Below, piece after piece: positions 51,449-62,016 of a stretch of DNA of 64,000 nt. The notes under the pieces were generated by a model that saw nothing but the letters and a program-made list of their open reading frames with translations, was not told the DNA's origin and did not search any database. A program made the position numbers and the translations under genes. The DNA is from CAXMQZ01 sp963707075 (GTDB lineage Bacteria > Acidobacteriota > Thermoanaerobaculia > Multivoradales > JAHEKO01). Every line of letters begins with the position of its first letter. Within the stretch, counting starts at the first letter, position 1. Location of the stretch: NCBI GenBank assembly GCA_963707075.1, contig CAVPOX010000015.1:787958-851957 (forward strand). The letters run 5' to 3'.

Positions 51449-52961
51449 ATGGGCCTCGAGCTGCGCGACATCCACAAGCACTTCGGGCCGGTCCGCGCCA
51501 ATGACGGCATCAGCATGCACGTCGACAGCGGGAGCCTGCACGGCCTGCTCGGCGAGAACGGCGCCGGCAAGTCCACCCTCATGAAGGTCCTGTCCGGCTT
51601 CTACGTCGCCGATTCCGGCGAGATCATGCTCGACGGCACGCACATCGCACCTCGGCTCACCGGACGCCGCGACGACGGCCGGCATCGGCATGCTGCACCA
51701 GGACCCCCTGCGTCTTCCTGCCGCTGTCGGTCCTCGACAACTTCCTGCTCGGCAGTCCCGGTTCGTTCGCGTCTCGGCCGCGCGCGACGTTCGGGGCGAG
51801 CGTCACCGAGCTGCGCGACCGCTTCGGGTTCGGCTTCGACCTCGATGCACCGGCGCGGACGCTGACGGTCGGCGAGCGCCAGCAGGTCGAGATCACCCGC
51901 CTGCTCTGGCTCGGCGCCCGGGTGCTCATCCTCGACGAGCCGACCACCGGCATCTCGGCCGACCAGCGCGACCTGCTGTTCGCCACGCTGCGCGAGCTGG
52001 CCGCCGACGGCATGAGCGTCATCTTCGTCTCCCACAAGCTCGAGGAAGTCGAGGAGCTCTGCGAGCAGGTCACGGTCATGCGCCGCGGCAAGGTCGTCGG
52101 CACAGCGAGAGATGCCGGTGCCGCACGGCGGAGCTGGTCACGCTCATGTTCGGCGAACCGGTGGAGATCGCCGACCGACCCGACGTGGCGACTCGGGTGC
52201 GGTCGTGCTTCAGCATGCGCGACGTCATGCATCGAGGAACGTCTCATCCACCTCGACGACCTCTCGCTCGACGTGCGCGGCCGGCGAGGTCATCGGACTG
52301 GCCGGCATGGAAGGCAGCGGGCAGCGCACGTTCCTGCGGGGCATCTGCGGACTGGCTCGCGCCGACGGCCGGGCACGTGCCTGCTCGGTGGCATGCGACA
52401 TCACCGACACGAGCTACCGCGGCACACCTCGACCGCGGAGTCCAGTACCTGCCCGCGGGACGACTCGAGGAGGGCCTCGTCGAAGGGCCTCACCATCACC
52501 GAGCACCTCGTGCTGGCCGACCGCCAGCGATCGGCGCTTCGTCGATCGACTGGGACGCGGGCCAAGGCCGCCGCAGGCGCGATCGATCGAGGAGTACTCC
52601 ATCAAGGGCACCACCGGATCGACCGTCGGAATCGCTTGTCGGGCGGCAACCAGCAGCGCCTGCTGCTGGCGATGCTGCCCGCCGACGCTCGAGCTGCTGC
52701 TGCATGGAGCACCCCACGCGCGGCCTCGACATCGAGTCGGCCGACTGGGTCTGGAGCCAGCTGCTGGCGCGACGGGAACACGGCACCGCCATCATCTTCG
52801 CCTCGGCCGACATCGACGAGCTGCTGCGCTACAGCGACCGCATCCTGGTCTTCTTCTCGGGAGCGTGCTCGCCGAGCTCGATGCGAGCGCGACCGACGTC
52901 GATGAGATCGGCCACCTCATCGGTGGACGATCAGGCGGCTCGCGCCGGGGCCACGGCGTGA
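51449..52961 (+). CDS. Nucleoside-type ABC importer ATPase with two ABC domains
   Basis: About 505 residues, with many frame corrections. The first domain has Walker A GENGAGKSTLM, LTVGERQQVEI and ILDEPTTGISADQRDLLFA. The second has the degenerate P-loop GMEGSGQRTFLRG (Lys to Gln, as is normal for domain 2 of RbsA/NupO-type proteins), LSGGNQQRLLLAML and HPTRGLDIESADWV. GGGAGGAA precedes the ATG at 51449. The stop TGA overlaps the permease GTG (GTGA) once a frame change near 52920 is made. Confidence 0.83.
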
Positions 52962-54062
52962 CCGTCCGCTCGGGCGAAGATGCGGCCGGCGTCCGCCGCG
53001 CCGCCATCGGCGCGCTGCCGTTCGTCGTCGCGCTCGCCTTCGCCGGCCTGCTCGTGGTCCTGGTCGGCGAGGATCCGCTCGAGGCGTTCAGGCTCATCAT
53101 CGAGGGCTCGCTGGGCTCGCCGGCGAAGCTCTCGGACACGATCATGGTGTGGGTGCCGCTGACGCTCGCGGCGGCCGGCCTGGTGGTGACGTTCGCGGCC
53201 GGGCTCTGGAACATCGGCGTCGAAGGCCAGATCGTGCTCGGCGCGATCGGCGCCGTCGCTGATCGCGCGCGAGGTCGCCGCCCCGCGTGTGGCTGCTGGT
53301 CCCGCTGACACTGCTCGTCGGGGTCGCTGTTCGGGATCGTCTGGGCACTCTTCGCGGGAGTCCTCAAGACGCAGCGGCAAGGTCAACGAGATCTTCGGCG
53401 GCCTGGGTCTCGACTTCGTGGCCGCAGGCCTGACGCTGTACCTCATCATCGGGCCCTGGGCGCGGCCTGGCATCGCCTCGACCAGCGGCACCGAGCCGTT
53501 CCCGCGCGACGCCTGGCTGCCGGCCCTGGACAATTCGCGGTTCTCGCCGCTCGCGGTCATCCTCGCCATCGTCGCCGTCATCGCGGTGCTGGTTCCTGCT
53601 GCGCGGCACGCGCTTCGGGCTCAAGCTCAAGGCCGTCGGCCGCAACAGTCGACAGTGCCCACCTGCTGGGCATCCCGACGGATCGCTACATCCTCGGCGG
53701 CGTTCGCCATCTGCGGCGCGCTGGCCGGCCTCGCTGGTGCCATCCAGGCCACCGGCTTCCACCACAAGCTGGTGCCCGTCGGTCTCCGGTGGCTACGGCT
53801 TCCTGGGCATCCTGGTGGTCCTGCTGGCAGGCTTCCGAGCGCCTACGTCGCGCCCATCGCGGCCTTCTTCGCCATCGTCGCGGTCGGCAGCATCGCGCTG
53901 ACGCTGCGCCTCGACGTGAACTCGGCACTCGGCGGCGTGCTCACCGGCGTGCTCGTGCTGTTCGCCCTCATGGCGAGCGGCCTGCGCTCATGGCAGCGCG
54001 CGCAGGCGCGCCTCGGCCGCCAGCAGGCCACCGCGGCGCGCCGGCCAGGCACGTCACGGTGA
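52958..54062 (+). CDS. Nucleoside-type ABC importer permease 1 (NupP-like)
   Basis: About 367 residues, with frame corrections near 53270, 53320, 53380, 53605, 53650 and 53785. The family motifs are LAAAGLVVTFAAGLWNIGVE followed by GQIVLGAIGA, KVNEIFGGLGLDFVA and ICGALAGLAGAIQATGFHHK. About eight to ten membrane segments are present. The GTG start is coupled to the ATPase stop. The basic tail RAQARLGRQQATAARRPGTS is unusual but plausible for a cytoplasmic end. Confidence 0.82.
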
Positions 54063-54071
54063 GGCCTACTG

Positions 54072-55025
54072 ATGGAAGCGACCATCGCCACCATCATCGC
54101 GGCGGCGGCACCACTGCTCTTCGTGACGGCCGGCGAGACCATCAGCGAGAAGTCGGGCGTCATCAACCTGTCGCTCGAAGGCAGCCTCATGCTCTCGGCG
54201 CTGGCCGGCTTCGCGGTGGCCTTCGAGACGGGCGACGACCTGGCTCGGCTTCGTCGCGGCAGCCGGCGTGGGAGCCGGCTTCGCCTTCGTGGTCGCCTTC
54301 TCGAGCATCTCGCTGTGGCTCAACCAGGTCGCCGTCGGCTTCGTGCTCGCCAGCCTGGGCATCGCCCTCAGCTCGTTCCTGGGCAGCCCCTACATCGGGG
54401 CAAGCCCGGGCGGCGACATCGCGGTCCCGCTCACTCGAGATCCCGGTGCTGTCCGAGATCCCGTTCTTCGGACCGGTCTGTTCAGTCACGACCTCGTGGT
54501 CTACGCCAGCCTCGTCCTGGTGCTCGCTGGTGTGGGTCTACATGTATCGGACACGCCCGGGCTGTCGCTCCAGGGCAGTCGGCGAACGACCCGAGGCCGC
54601 CCATGCCCGCGGCATCGCGGTGAACCGCCTGCGCTACCTCTACACGGTCCTCGGCGGTGCCCTGGTCGGCATCGGCGGCGCCGCGTTCATCGCTGGACGC
54701 CAAGCTGGGATGGTCGTTCCTGCACACCCGCAACTTCGGCTGGATCGCCCTGGCCATCGTCATCTTCGGTGGCTGGCATCCGCTACGCGTGGCCGCGGGC
54801 GTGTTGCTGTTCGGGTTCCTCCAGTGGCTGGCGCTCGACCTGCAGGGCCTGTTGCCCAACCTGACGCAGGTGCTGCCGATCATGCCGTTCGCGCTGATGA
54901 TCTTCGCGCTGGTGCTGGTCAACGCGAATCGCTTGCGTGACTGGGCGGACCGGCATCCGCGCTGGGGCAGCATCGTCCTCGGTGACGCGCCGTCTGCGAT
55001 CGGGCGGCACTTCAAGAGCGACTAG
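54072..55025 (+). CDS. Nucleoside-type ABC importer permease 2 (NupQ-like)
   Basis: About 318 residues, with frame corrections near 54245, 54435, 54520 and 54690. It starts MEATIATIIAAAAPLLFVTA, with the family motif GETISEKSGVINLSLEG, then LGIALSSFLGSPYIG, VGERPEAAHARGIAVNRLRY and ALMIFALVLVNANRLRDWAD. It forms the channel with permease 1. The system likely imports nucleosides or purines. No terminator is obvious in the 83 bases before the convergent helicase gene. Confidence 0.83.
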
Positions 55026-55108
55026 GGACCCGCCACGGCGTCCACCGGATCAGGATGCGTGGGCGAGGCGAAGGCGGCACGATGCGCGCCGAGGCTCACG
55101 TGCGGCAC

Positions 55109-56578
55109 TCAGTGCTGACGGACGCGGCCTCCACCGTGGCGTTCTGGCCCGCCGGATCGGCCATTCCGTTGACGACGTCCTCCCTGTTCGGCGCTGGCCA
55201 TGGGTCGGCCACCGCTCAGACGCTCACCAGGCATGGACACGTGGGAACCAGCGGCTGGTGACTTGCCCCAGTTCGGCCTTGATGAGCCCGACGGGCCGGG
55301 CCTGTGAACTCGCGGCACGGACTCGATCGTCGCTGCGCGTCCCGCCCTGGCTGGAGCGTAGCCACCCGAGCCTCCGGGTCGCTGGTCACGTCTGCCGCCG
55401 CCGTGGCGAGGGCGCTTGGTGATGATCGGCTCCGGCTTGAACACGGCACTGGGCTCGAAGCCCTCCACGACCTCACGCTCGAGCGACCGCTTCAGCAGCT
55501 TCTCGATGCCGAGCATGAGCTCATGCTCATCCGCCGAGACGAGCGAGATGGCAGTGCCTTCCTGGCCAGCCCGGCCGGTGCGTCCGATGCGGTGTACGTA
55601 GTCCTCGGGCACGTTGGGCAGCTCGTAGTTGATGACGTGCGGCAGCGACTCGATGTCGAGGCCGCGTGCGGCAACATCGGTGGCCACGAGCACCTGCGAT
55701 CGGCCCTGCTTGAAGGCTGTTAGTGCCCGGACACGCTGTGACTGGCTCTTGTTGCCGTGGATGGCGGCCGCGTCGATGCCATCCTTGCCCAGCTGCTCGG
55801 CCAGTCGATTGGCGCCGCGCTTGGTACGCGTGAAGACGAGCACCTGGTCGACCCGCTTGGTGCGCACCATGTGTGTCAGCAGATGGCGCTTGCGGCCCCT
55901 GTCGACCGGATGGACGAGCTGTCGGATGGGTGCCGCCGCCGTGTTGCGAGGCGCCACGTCGATCGACTCGGGGTCGTTGAGCAACTCCTCGGCGAGGCGT
56001 CGGATCTTGGGTGAGAACGTGGCGCTGAAGAGCAGGCTCTGTCGCTCGCTCGGTAGCTGCTCGAGGATCCGCTTGATGTCGTGGATGAAGCCCATATCCA
56101 GCATCCGGTCGGCCTCGTCCAGAACGAGGATCTCCACGTGGCTCAGGTCCACGGTGCGCTGGCGGACGTGATCGAGCAGGCGGCCGGGCGTGGCCACCAC
56201 GATCTGGGCACCGTTGCGCAGGGCTCGCACCTGGCGGTCCATGCGGACACCGCCATAGATCGCCGCGGAGTGGATGGGGCGATGGGCGCCGTACGTCCTG
56301 ACGCTCTGTTCGACCTGGAGGGCGAGCTCACGGGTCGGCACGACCACGAGGCCACGGACGCGACGGGGCCCTGGCACGCGACGTTCGTTGAGCGTCTGCA
56401 ACATCGGCAGCACGAAGGCGGCGGTCTTGCCGGTTCCGGTCTGGGCGCCGGCGAGCAGGTCGCGGCCGCTCAGGATGACGGGGATGGCCCGTTCCTGTAC
56501 CGGTGTGGGGTCGGTGTAGCCCTGGTCCGCAACAGCGCGCAGGGATTCGGGCATGAGCCCAAGGGTATCGAAGGTCAA
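55109..56578 (-). CDS. DEAD-box RNA helicase, RhlE-like
   Basis: About 489 residues in one frame. Q-motif GYTDPTPVQERAIPVI, motif I AGAQTGTGKT, motif Ia PTRELALQ, DEAD in LVLDEADRMLDMGF, SAT in LLFSATFSP, and motifs V-VI VAARGLDIESLPHVINYELP and HRIGRTGRAGQEG. The last 110 residues are an Arg/Gly/Ser-rich disordered tail typical of RNA-binding extensions. The TTG at 56578 (six bases after AGGAG) is a better start than the upstream TTG at 56599. It remodels RNA or ribosome precursors. The 150-base upstream region is GC-rich leader with no other gene. Confidence 0.92.
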   Translation of the reverse strand: MTFDTLGLMPESLRAVADQGYTDPTPVQERAIPVILSGRDLLAGAQTGTGKTAAFVLPMLQTLNERRVPGPRRVRGLVVVPTRELALQVEQSVRTYGAHRPIHSAAIYGGVRMDRQVRALRNGAQIVVATPGRLLDHVRQRTVDLSHVEILVLDEADRMLDMGFIHDIKRILEQLPSERQSLLFSATFSPKIRRLAEELLNDPESIDVAPRNTAAAPIRQLVHPVDRGRKRHLLTHMVRTKRVDQVLVFTRTKRGANRLAEQLGKDGIDAAAIHGNKSQSQRVRALTAFKQGRSQVLVATDVAARGLDIESLPHVINYELPNVPEDYVHRIGRTGRAGQEGTAISLVSADEHELMLGIEKLLKRSLEREVVEGFEPSAVFKPEPIITKRPRHGGGRRDQRPGGSGGYAPARAGRAATIESVPRVHRPGPSGSSRPNWGKSPAAGSHVSMPGERLSGGRPMASAEQGGRRQRNGRSGGPERHGGGRVRQH

Positions 56579-56728
56579 GGTATCTCCTGACTGGCCCAAC
56601 CCGCAACGCGCGGGGGCCGGTCAGGGCATGGGTGTCTCGGGTTTCGTCACACGGGAACGGGGCGCGGACCGGAGGCGCCCACCAAGGGGATGAGCACCAA
56701 GCATAGCTCAACTCGATCGAACACCCCT

Positions 56729-57764
56729 CTAGCCCATTCGGACGCCGATGGACTCGACCTCTCCGTGGATCTGCCGGAGTACCGGAGCCATCTCGCTGAA
56801 CTGCTCCAGGCTCAGCGACTGCTCGCCATCTGACAGTGCGTCATCAGGGTTGGGATGGACCTCCACCATGATGCCGTCGGCTCCGGCCGCGACACCGGCC
56901 AACGCCATGGAGCGGACCAGCCAGCGCTTGCCGGTCGCGTGTGAGGGGTCGACGATGACGGGCAGGTGCGTGAGCTTGTGCAGCAGCGGCACAGCCGCCA
57001 GGTCGAGGGTGTTGCGCGTGTACGTCTCGAAGGTGCGGATGCCGCGCTCGCACAGGATGACGTTCGGGTTGCCGGAGCTGACGATGTACTCGGCCGCCAT
57101 CAGCCACTCCTCGATCGTGGCGCTGATGCCGCGCTTGAGCATGACCGGCTTGTCGATCTTGCCGACCTCCATGAGTAGTGGGAAGTTCTGCATGTTGCGA
57201 GCGCCGATCTGGACGATGTCCGCGTGCATCGCCACCAGCGCCAGCTGGCTCGTCTCCATGACCTCGGTGACCACCGGCAGTCCTGTCCGCTCGCGCGCCT
57301 CGGCCAGGAAGCGCACGCCGTCTACGCCCAGGCCCTGGAAAGCTGTAGGGGCTGGTGCGGGGCTTGAAGGCACCGCCGCGCAGGATGGTGGCGCCGGCCT
57401 GGGCTACCGCGTCGGCGGTGCGCAGCAGCTGATCTCGACTCTCCACCGAGCAGGGACCGGCCATGATGGTGAGCGAACCGCCGCCGATGGTGGTGCCGCC
57501 CACCTCGATAACGGTGTCCTCGGGATGGAAATCACGGGAGGTCAGCTTGAAGGGTTTGCTGATGGGCGTGACCGAATCGACGCCGGGCAGCACCGCCAGG
57601 TGACTCATGACCTGTTCCTTGCGCAGGCCAACGTCACCGACGACACCGATGACCACGCGCTGCTCGCCGCGGCTCTCGTGCGCCGTCAGCCCGTCAGCTT
57701 CGATATGCCGTCGGACGTCCTGGACCTCGTCTTCGGTGGCACTGACCGACATCACCACGAGCAT
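56729..57764 (-). CDS. aroF: 3-deoxy-7-phosphoheptulonate (DAHP) synthase, type I-beta
   Basis: About 345 residues, with one frame correction near 57350. The N-terminal 80-residue ferredoxin-like regulatory domain (LVVMSVSATEDEVQDVRRHI) precedes the barrel: TIMAGPCSVESRDQLL, GGAFKPRTSPYSFQGLG, QIGARNMQNFPLLMEVG, PVMLKRGISATIEEWL, GNPNVILCERGIRTFE and VIVDPSHATGKR. It condenses PEP with erythrose 4-phosphate, the first step of aromatic amino acid synthesis. The N-terminal domain normally mediates feedback inhibition. ATG 57764 has GGGAGA upstream. Confidence 0.93.
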
Positions 57765-57822
57765 GCGGGCAGGTCTCCCAAGATCGAGTGTATGAGCGCT
57801 TCAGATGATGCCCTATCTGGGC

Positions 57823-58515
57823 TCACTCCCGGGTCTGCAACAGCAGATGCAGATACCAGTCGCCTTCGCCGTCCTCGACGATCACCAGTCCCGCTTCAGC
57901 CAGCCGGGCGAGCACGGTCTGGCGCTCAGGGAAATGGTGGTAGCCCCCACGCTCATGGTCGAAAGACTCGCGCGGTGTCACCGGATAGCCAGCGGCGCGC
58001 GCCCGCTGATAATACGCGGCCAGATCCGCTTCGTCGGCCATCTCGACGGTGAGATAGAGCGCCGCCCCGGGGCGTGCAGCGTGCCGCAGCGCCGTGAGTA
58101 CCGAGGGCCAATCCTCGGGTCCGACATTCTCCATGCTGTCCATGCACATGACGCCGTCGAACGCGTGATCGATGGAGAGTTCCTGTAATGCCAGGCGGGC
58201 CGTCGGGACGTGGGGATGCTTCGCACGACCGACCTTGAGCATGCCTGCCGACTGGTCGAAGCCGACCACCGACCGACCCGTTGCCTCGACGGTCGCGAAG
58301 TACTTGCCAGTGCCACAGGGCATGTCCAGGATGAGACCACCCGGTCGGACGAGTTCGAGGAAACGCTGCAAATACCGGGCATGCGTCAGTGATGTCTTAC
58401 CCCACTCAGCAGTGTCGTACCCGGGTGCGAGGTCGGCGTCATAGCGACGCTGCGACGACTTGCGCCGATCCTCGAGGAAGCGCCGGCGCTCGGGAGTGCC
58501 AAGGTGCTCGGTCAT
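57823..58515 (-). CDS. SAM-dependent methyltransferase
   Basis: A 230-residue intact class I methyltransferase. Motif I is ILDMPCGTGKYF, the acidic end of strand 2 is VVGFDQSAGMLK, and FDGVMCMDSMENVGPEDWPS follows. The C-terminal half has GGYHHFPERQTVLARLAEAG, as in ubiquinone/phosphoethanolamine-type small-molecule methyltransferases. The substrate is not identifiable. The start lies three bases after the DtxR-like gene stop, so it is co-transcribed with the iron-uptake genes. Confidence 0.85.
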   Translation of the reverse strand: MTEHLGTPERRRFLEDRRKSSQRRYDADLAPGYDTAEWGKTSLTHARYLQRFLELVRPGGLILDMPCGTGKYFATVEATGRSVVGFDQSAGMLKVGRAKHPHVPTARLALQELSIDHAFDGVMCMDSMENVGPEDWPSVLTALRHAARPGAALYLTVEMADEADLAAYYQRARAAGYPVTPRESFDHERGGYHHFPERQTVLARLAEAGLVIVEDGEGDWYLHLLLQTRE

Positions 58516-58518
58516 CGG

Positions 58519-59241
58519 TCAATCGCGGGAGCGGGACGAGACCGTGTGAAAGAGGGCGGGGTCGGGTGGGCCCGGTAGCACGCGGATCAAGCTGGCCGGG
58601 CGCAAGCCCAGGGTGGCACGACCAAGCGGGCCATCGAGGGTGAGGGAGTCGGTCGACTGCGACCGTGCCAGCACGCGGATGGCGGCACCGGGCCGCAGGC
58701 CGCGAGCCTCCAGGTACGACAGCAGCCCGGGGTCGTCCTCGGCGGCCTCGGTGATCCGATAGATGGTCACTTCCGCACCCGAGTCGACGTCGCTGAGCGG
58801 CTCGCCGGTCGGGCGTGCCAGGGCTACGGCCTCCTCGATGGGATTGCCGTGCGGGCAGGTCTCGGGGTAGCCCAGCAACTCATCGAGGGCGGCCTCCACG
58901 CGCGGCGAGATACAGGCCTGCATGCGCATGGCTTCTTCGTCGGACTCAGCCCAGGCGATGCCGAGCACATCGGTCAGGAGCCACTCGGCCAGGGCGTGCT
59001 TTCGATAGATGGAGTCGGCGATGGTGCTGCCCTCGGCGGTCAGGTGCACGTCCCTCGACTCGCCCACCTCGACATAGCCTGCACTCGACAGGCGGCGCAG
59101 CATCTCGCTGGTGGCCTGCGGGGAGACGTGCATCCGTCGGGCCAGCTCGGCACCGCTCAGTGGCGTTCCTCCGCGCGACTGGCGGATGGCCAACAGGTAG
59201 GACTGCTCCGCTGCGGAGATCTCGGGCTGCTCTGGTGTCAT
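58519..59241 (-). CDS. DtxR/MntR-family metal-dependent regulator with FeoA-like domain
   Basis: A 240-residue protein: winged helix (SGAELARRMHVSPQATSEML), dimerisation domain (LAEWLLTDVLGIAWAESDEE) and C-terminal SH3/FeoA-like domain (YLEARGLRPGAAIRVLARSQ). In the metal site the family sequence with Glu-His (xEHxxS) reads AMRMQACISPRVEAAL, so the Glu and His ligands are Gln and Ala. CPHGNPI is retained. The second ATG (59241), eight bases after GAGG, is preferred over 59247. It lies 31 bases after the Fbp-type ATPase gene. Confidence 0.86.
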   Translation of the reverse strand: MTPEQPEISAAEQSYLLAIRQSRGGTPLSGAELARRMHVSPQATSEMLRRLSSAGYVEVGESRDVHLTAEGSTIADSIYRKHALAEWLLTDVLGIAWAESDEEAMRMQACISPRVEAALDELLGYPETCPHGNPIEEAVALARPTGEPLSDVDSGAEVTIYRITEAAEDDPGLLSYLEARGLRPGAAIRVLARSQSTDSLTLDGPLGRATLGLRPASLIRVLPGPPDPALFHTVSSRSRD

Positions 59242-59272
59242 CGCCATCACCTCAAAGGATACGGAGTGGCCA

Positions 59273-60286
59273 TCATCGCGGGGCGGCGTCCATGCGCCAG
59301 ACCCGCTCGATGGCGCAGCTGGTGGCGTCCCCGACGGCGAATTGAGCTGGACCAGGCTCTCGCAGCAGCAGCGCGCCCAGCGCCGTGCCGAGACGGTAGT
59401 CGGTGTAGGTGCCGCGATAGCGCACGTCGAGCACGCTCGCCGGCAGCGATCCCTCGAACCGCACCCAATCAGGTCGCACCAGGTAGCGACCGTGGCCGTC
59501 GGCACCCTGGGCATCGACGGTGCCATCGATGAAGGACGCCGGGCCGGTCAGCCGCGCAGCCCATTCATCGGCCGGCCGGGCGTAGACGTCACGTGGCGGG
59601 TCGACCTGCACGACCTCGCCGGCGCGGAGCAATACGACCCGATCTGCCACTGCCAAGGCCTCTTCGACATCGTGGGTCGCATGGATGGCCGCCGCACCGT
59701 CGGCGTGCATGCGATCGGCCAGCTCGGCCTGGAGGTCTGCCTTGAGCCCGGTGTCGAGGTGGGCGGTGGGCTCATCGAGCAGGTACAGCGAAGGCCGGCG
59801 GGCGAGGGCGCGAGCCAGCCCGACTCGCTGCTGTTCGCCACCCGATAGCTGTGCTGGTTTGCGTTTGCTGAGGTGACCGATCCGCATCTGCTCCAGTAGC
59901 TCGGCTGCACGGGTCCGAGCGCTGGCGCCATCGACACCGCTGCGGCGCAAGGGATAGGCCACGGTATCGAGCGCGTTCATGTGCGGCCACAGGCCGTAGT
60001 GCTGGAACACCATCGCCACCGGACGTCGCTCGGGCGGCACCGCCACGGTCACTGAGCTGACCAGCGCTCCGTCGAGGAAGATCTGCCCATCGCTGAGCGA
60101 CAGGAACCCGGCGATGCCATAGAGCAGCGTCGTCTTGCCCGAGCCACTGGGTCCCAGCAGCGCGACGGTTTCGCCGCGGGCCACCCGCAGATCGACACCG
60201 CCGACCGCGGGGGTATCGTCGTAGTCGATGGCGACACCGGTAGCGTCGAGGACCGCTGCTGCCGGGACCGGCCTGGTGATGGTCAT
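59273..60286 (-). CDS. Iron(III)-type ABC transporter ATPase, FbpC-like
   Basis: A 337-residue intact ATPase: Walker A LLGPSGSGKTTLLYG, Q-loop MVFQHYGLWPHMNALDTV, signature LSGGEQQRVGLARALARRP, Walker B LYLLDEPTAHLD and H-loop ATHDVEEALAVADR. A C-terminal TOBE-like domain (SVLDVRYRGTYTDYRLGTAL) follows. It energises the adjacent permease. The ATG at 60286 overlaps the permease stop (ATGA). Confidence 0.9.
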   Translation of the reverse strand: MTITRPVPAAAVLDATGVAIDYDDTPAVGGVDLRVARGETVALLGPSGSGKTTLLYGIAGFLSLSDGQIFLDGALVSSVTVAVPPERRPVAMVFQHYGLWPHMNALDTVAYPLRRSGVDGASARTRAAELLEQMRIGHLSKRKPAQLSGGEQQRVGLARALARRPSLYLLDEPTAHLDTGLKADLQAELADRMHADGAAAIHATHDVEEALAVADRVVLLRAGEVVQVDPPRDVYARPADEWAARLTGPASFIDGTVDAQGADGHGRYLVRPDWVRFEGSLPASVLDVRYRGTYTDYRLGTALGALLLREPGPAQFAVGDATSCAIERVWRMDAAPR

Positions 60287-62016
60287 CGCCGCCATCCGAT
60301 GCGCTCCAGGGCACCGCCTCCAGCCAGCAGCGGCAACGCCGCGACTGTCACCAGCAGTGCCAGCAGCAGGGCCAGTGCCGCGGTCAAGCCGTTGTCGCCA
60401 AGCTGCTGCAGGTTCAGCACCACGACCGCCAGGGTGGCTGACCCGGGGCCGTACAGCAGACTTGACATGGTGACCTCGTGGAGGCCGAACATGAAGACGA
60501 TCAGTCCACCGACGATGACCATGGGCCGTAGCAGCGGGAGCACCACGGTCCGCGTCGTGGTCCAGGCCCCAGCGCCCGAGACCTGAGCGGCACGATAGGA
60601 GTCCGCGGGGATCGCGTCGAGTCCAGCCGCCACTGGCCGATAGCCCAGCGCCCAGAGCTTGGCCAGGTAGGCGATGAGGATGATGAACAGCGTGTCCCGC
60701 AAGGAAGTGCCGTAGGCCAGCAGCACCGCGACCGCCAGCGTCGAGCCTGGCAGTGCGAAGGTCAGGCCCAGCAGTCCACCAGATAGCGCGCCGCCCCGGC
60801 CGCGACGCACCATGACCGTGATCACCGCGAGGATCATCACGCCGGTGGCGGCGCCCAGCGCTAGGACGACCGAGTTGCCCAGCGCCTCGAGGGTACGAGG
60901 ACCCAGCACGTCCCCGAAGTTCTCCAGCGTCCAGTTCGAAGGCGTTGGAGCCAGGCCGGGTGCCCGCGATAGGGCTGTCGACAGCAGCCCCACCAGCGGC
61001 AAGATGACGACCGCGCCGACGATGCCCCAGGCCGCCAAACCACCAACCAGCGCTCGCGGCCGAACACGTCGCCGGCCCCTGCCCTCCTCGAGCGGACCGG
61101 GGGCCGCCTGTCCGATATGGCCGAGCGGTCCTGCGAATGCGCCGGTGCGGTCCGCCCGCCGGTCGATCCAGCAGCCAGTCTGCCACCATGATGACGAGCG
61201 CCGCACTCACCGCGAGGACGACAGCCAGGCCTACCGCGCTGACGAACGAGCCGGGGTCCGATGAAAAGGCCAGGTCTCGGTAGATGCGCGTGGTCATGGT
61301 CGTGAAGCCAGCCGGGATGCCCAGCACCGCGGGCACCCCGAAGGAGGTCACGCTGAGGACGAAGGCGATGGCCCCGGCGCCGGCCATCACCGGCCGAATC
61401 AGCGGCAGGGTCACGTCACGGAAGGCCTCGATGGCCCCGGCGCCGGACACACGCGCCGCTCGCTCAAGGTCTGGTTCGGCACGGGACCGCAGACCAGCCA
61501 CCACGATGAGGTAGGTGATGGGCGCCGCCTCGACTCCCATCACCGGCACGATGCCGAGCGGACCCACCAGGGCTGGCGCGGCCACACCGAAGACGTCGTC
61601 GGCAACCCGCCCGGTCCGTAGGTGTTGAGCCAGCCGAGTGCGGCGACGTAGCCGGGCACGACCAGGGCCAGCAGCATGGCCAGGCGCAGGCCTCTCCGAC
61701 CTGGCACATCCGTGCGCTCGGTCAGCACCGCGATGGTCGCGCCGATGAACAACGCCAGGAACATCGCTGACAGGCTGGTCCAGAGCGTGGCCCAGACTGC
61801 CGGTGATGCAGAGGTCACGGCCACGACGAATGCGTCCAGACCCTCCTCGAGAGCGGTCCGCAGGAGCACCAGCAGCGGTATCACCACGAGAAGGCCGGCG
61901 GCGGTGAGCAGTGCCACCACGGGTGCCCAGCGAGCCACCAGTCGACGCGCGCGTGGCTGGGCGGCGTCGCCTCCGGCGTCCAGGGCTGCTGGAGAGGGCG
62001 AGTCGAGGTCAGTCAC
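60283..62016 (-). CDS. Iron(III)-type ABC permease with fused halves, FbpB-like
   Basis: About 578 residues, with frame corrections near 61600 and 61165. Twelve or so membrane segments are arranged as two homologous halves, each with an EAA-type loop: RAARVSGAGAIEAFRDVTLP in the first and YRAAQVSGAGAWTTTRTVVL in the second. This is the fused architecture of FbpB/SfuB. The GTG start at 62016 (VTDLDSPSPAALDAG) overlaps the binding-protein stop. Substrate specificity (ferric iron, thiamine or polyamine relatives) comes from the binding protein. Confidence 0.86.

Noticed and set aside
52112..53308. ATPase-permease fusion in the nucleoside importer
   Set aside because: The continuous frame arises by an indel near 52920. 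The alternative frame gives a normal GTGA stop/start overlap at 52958-52961.
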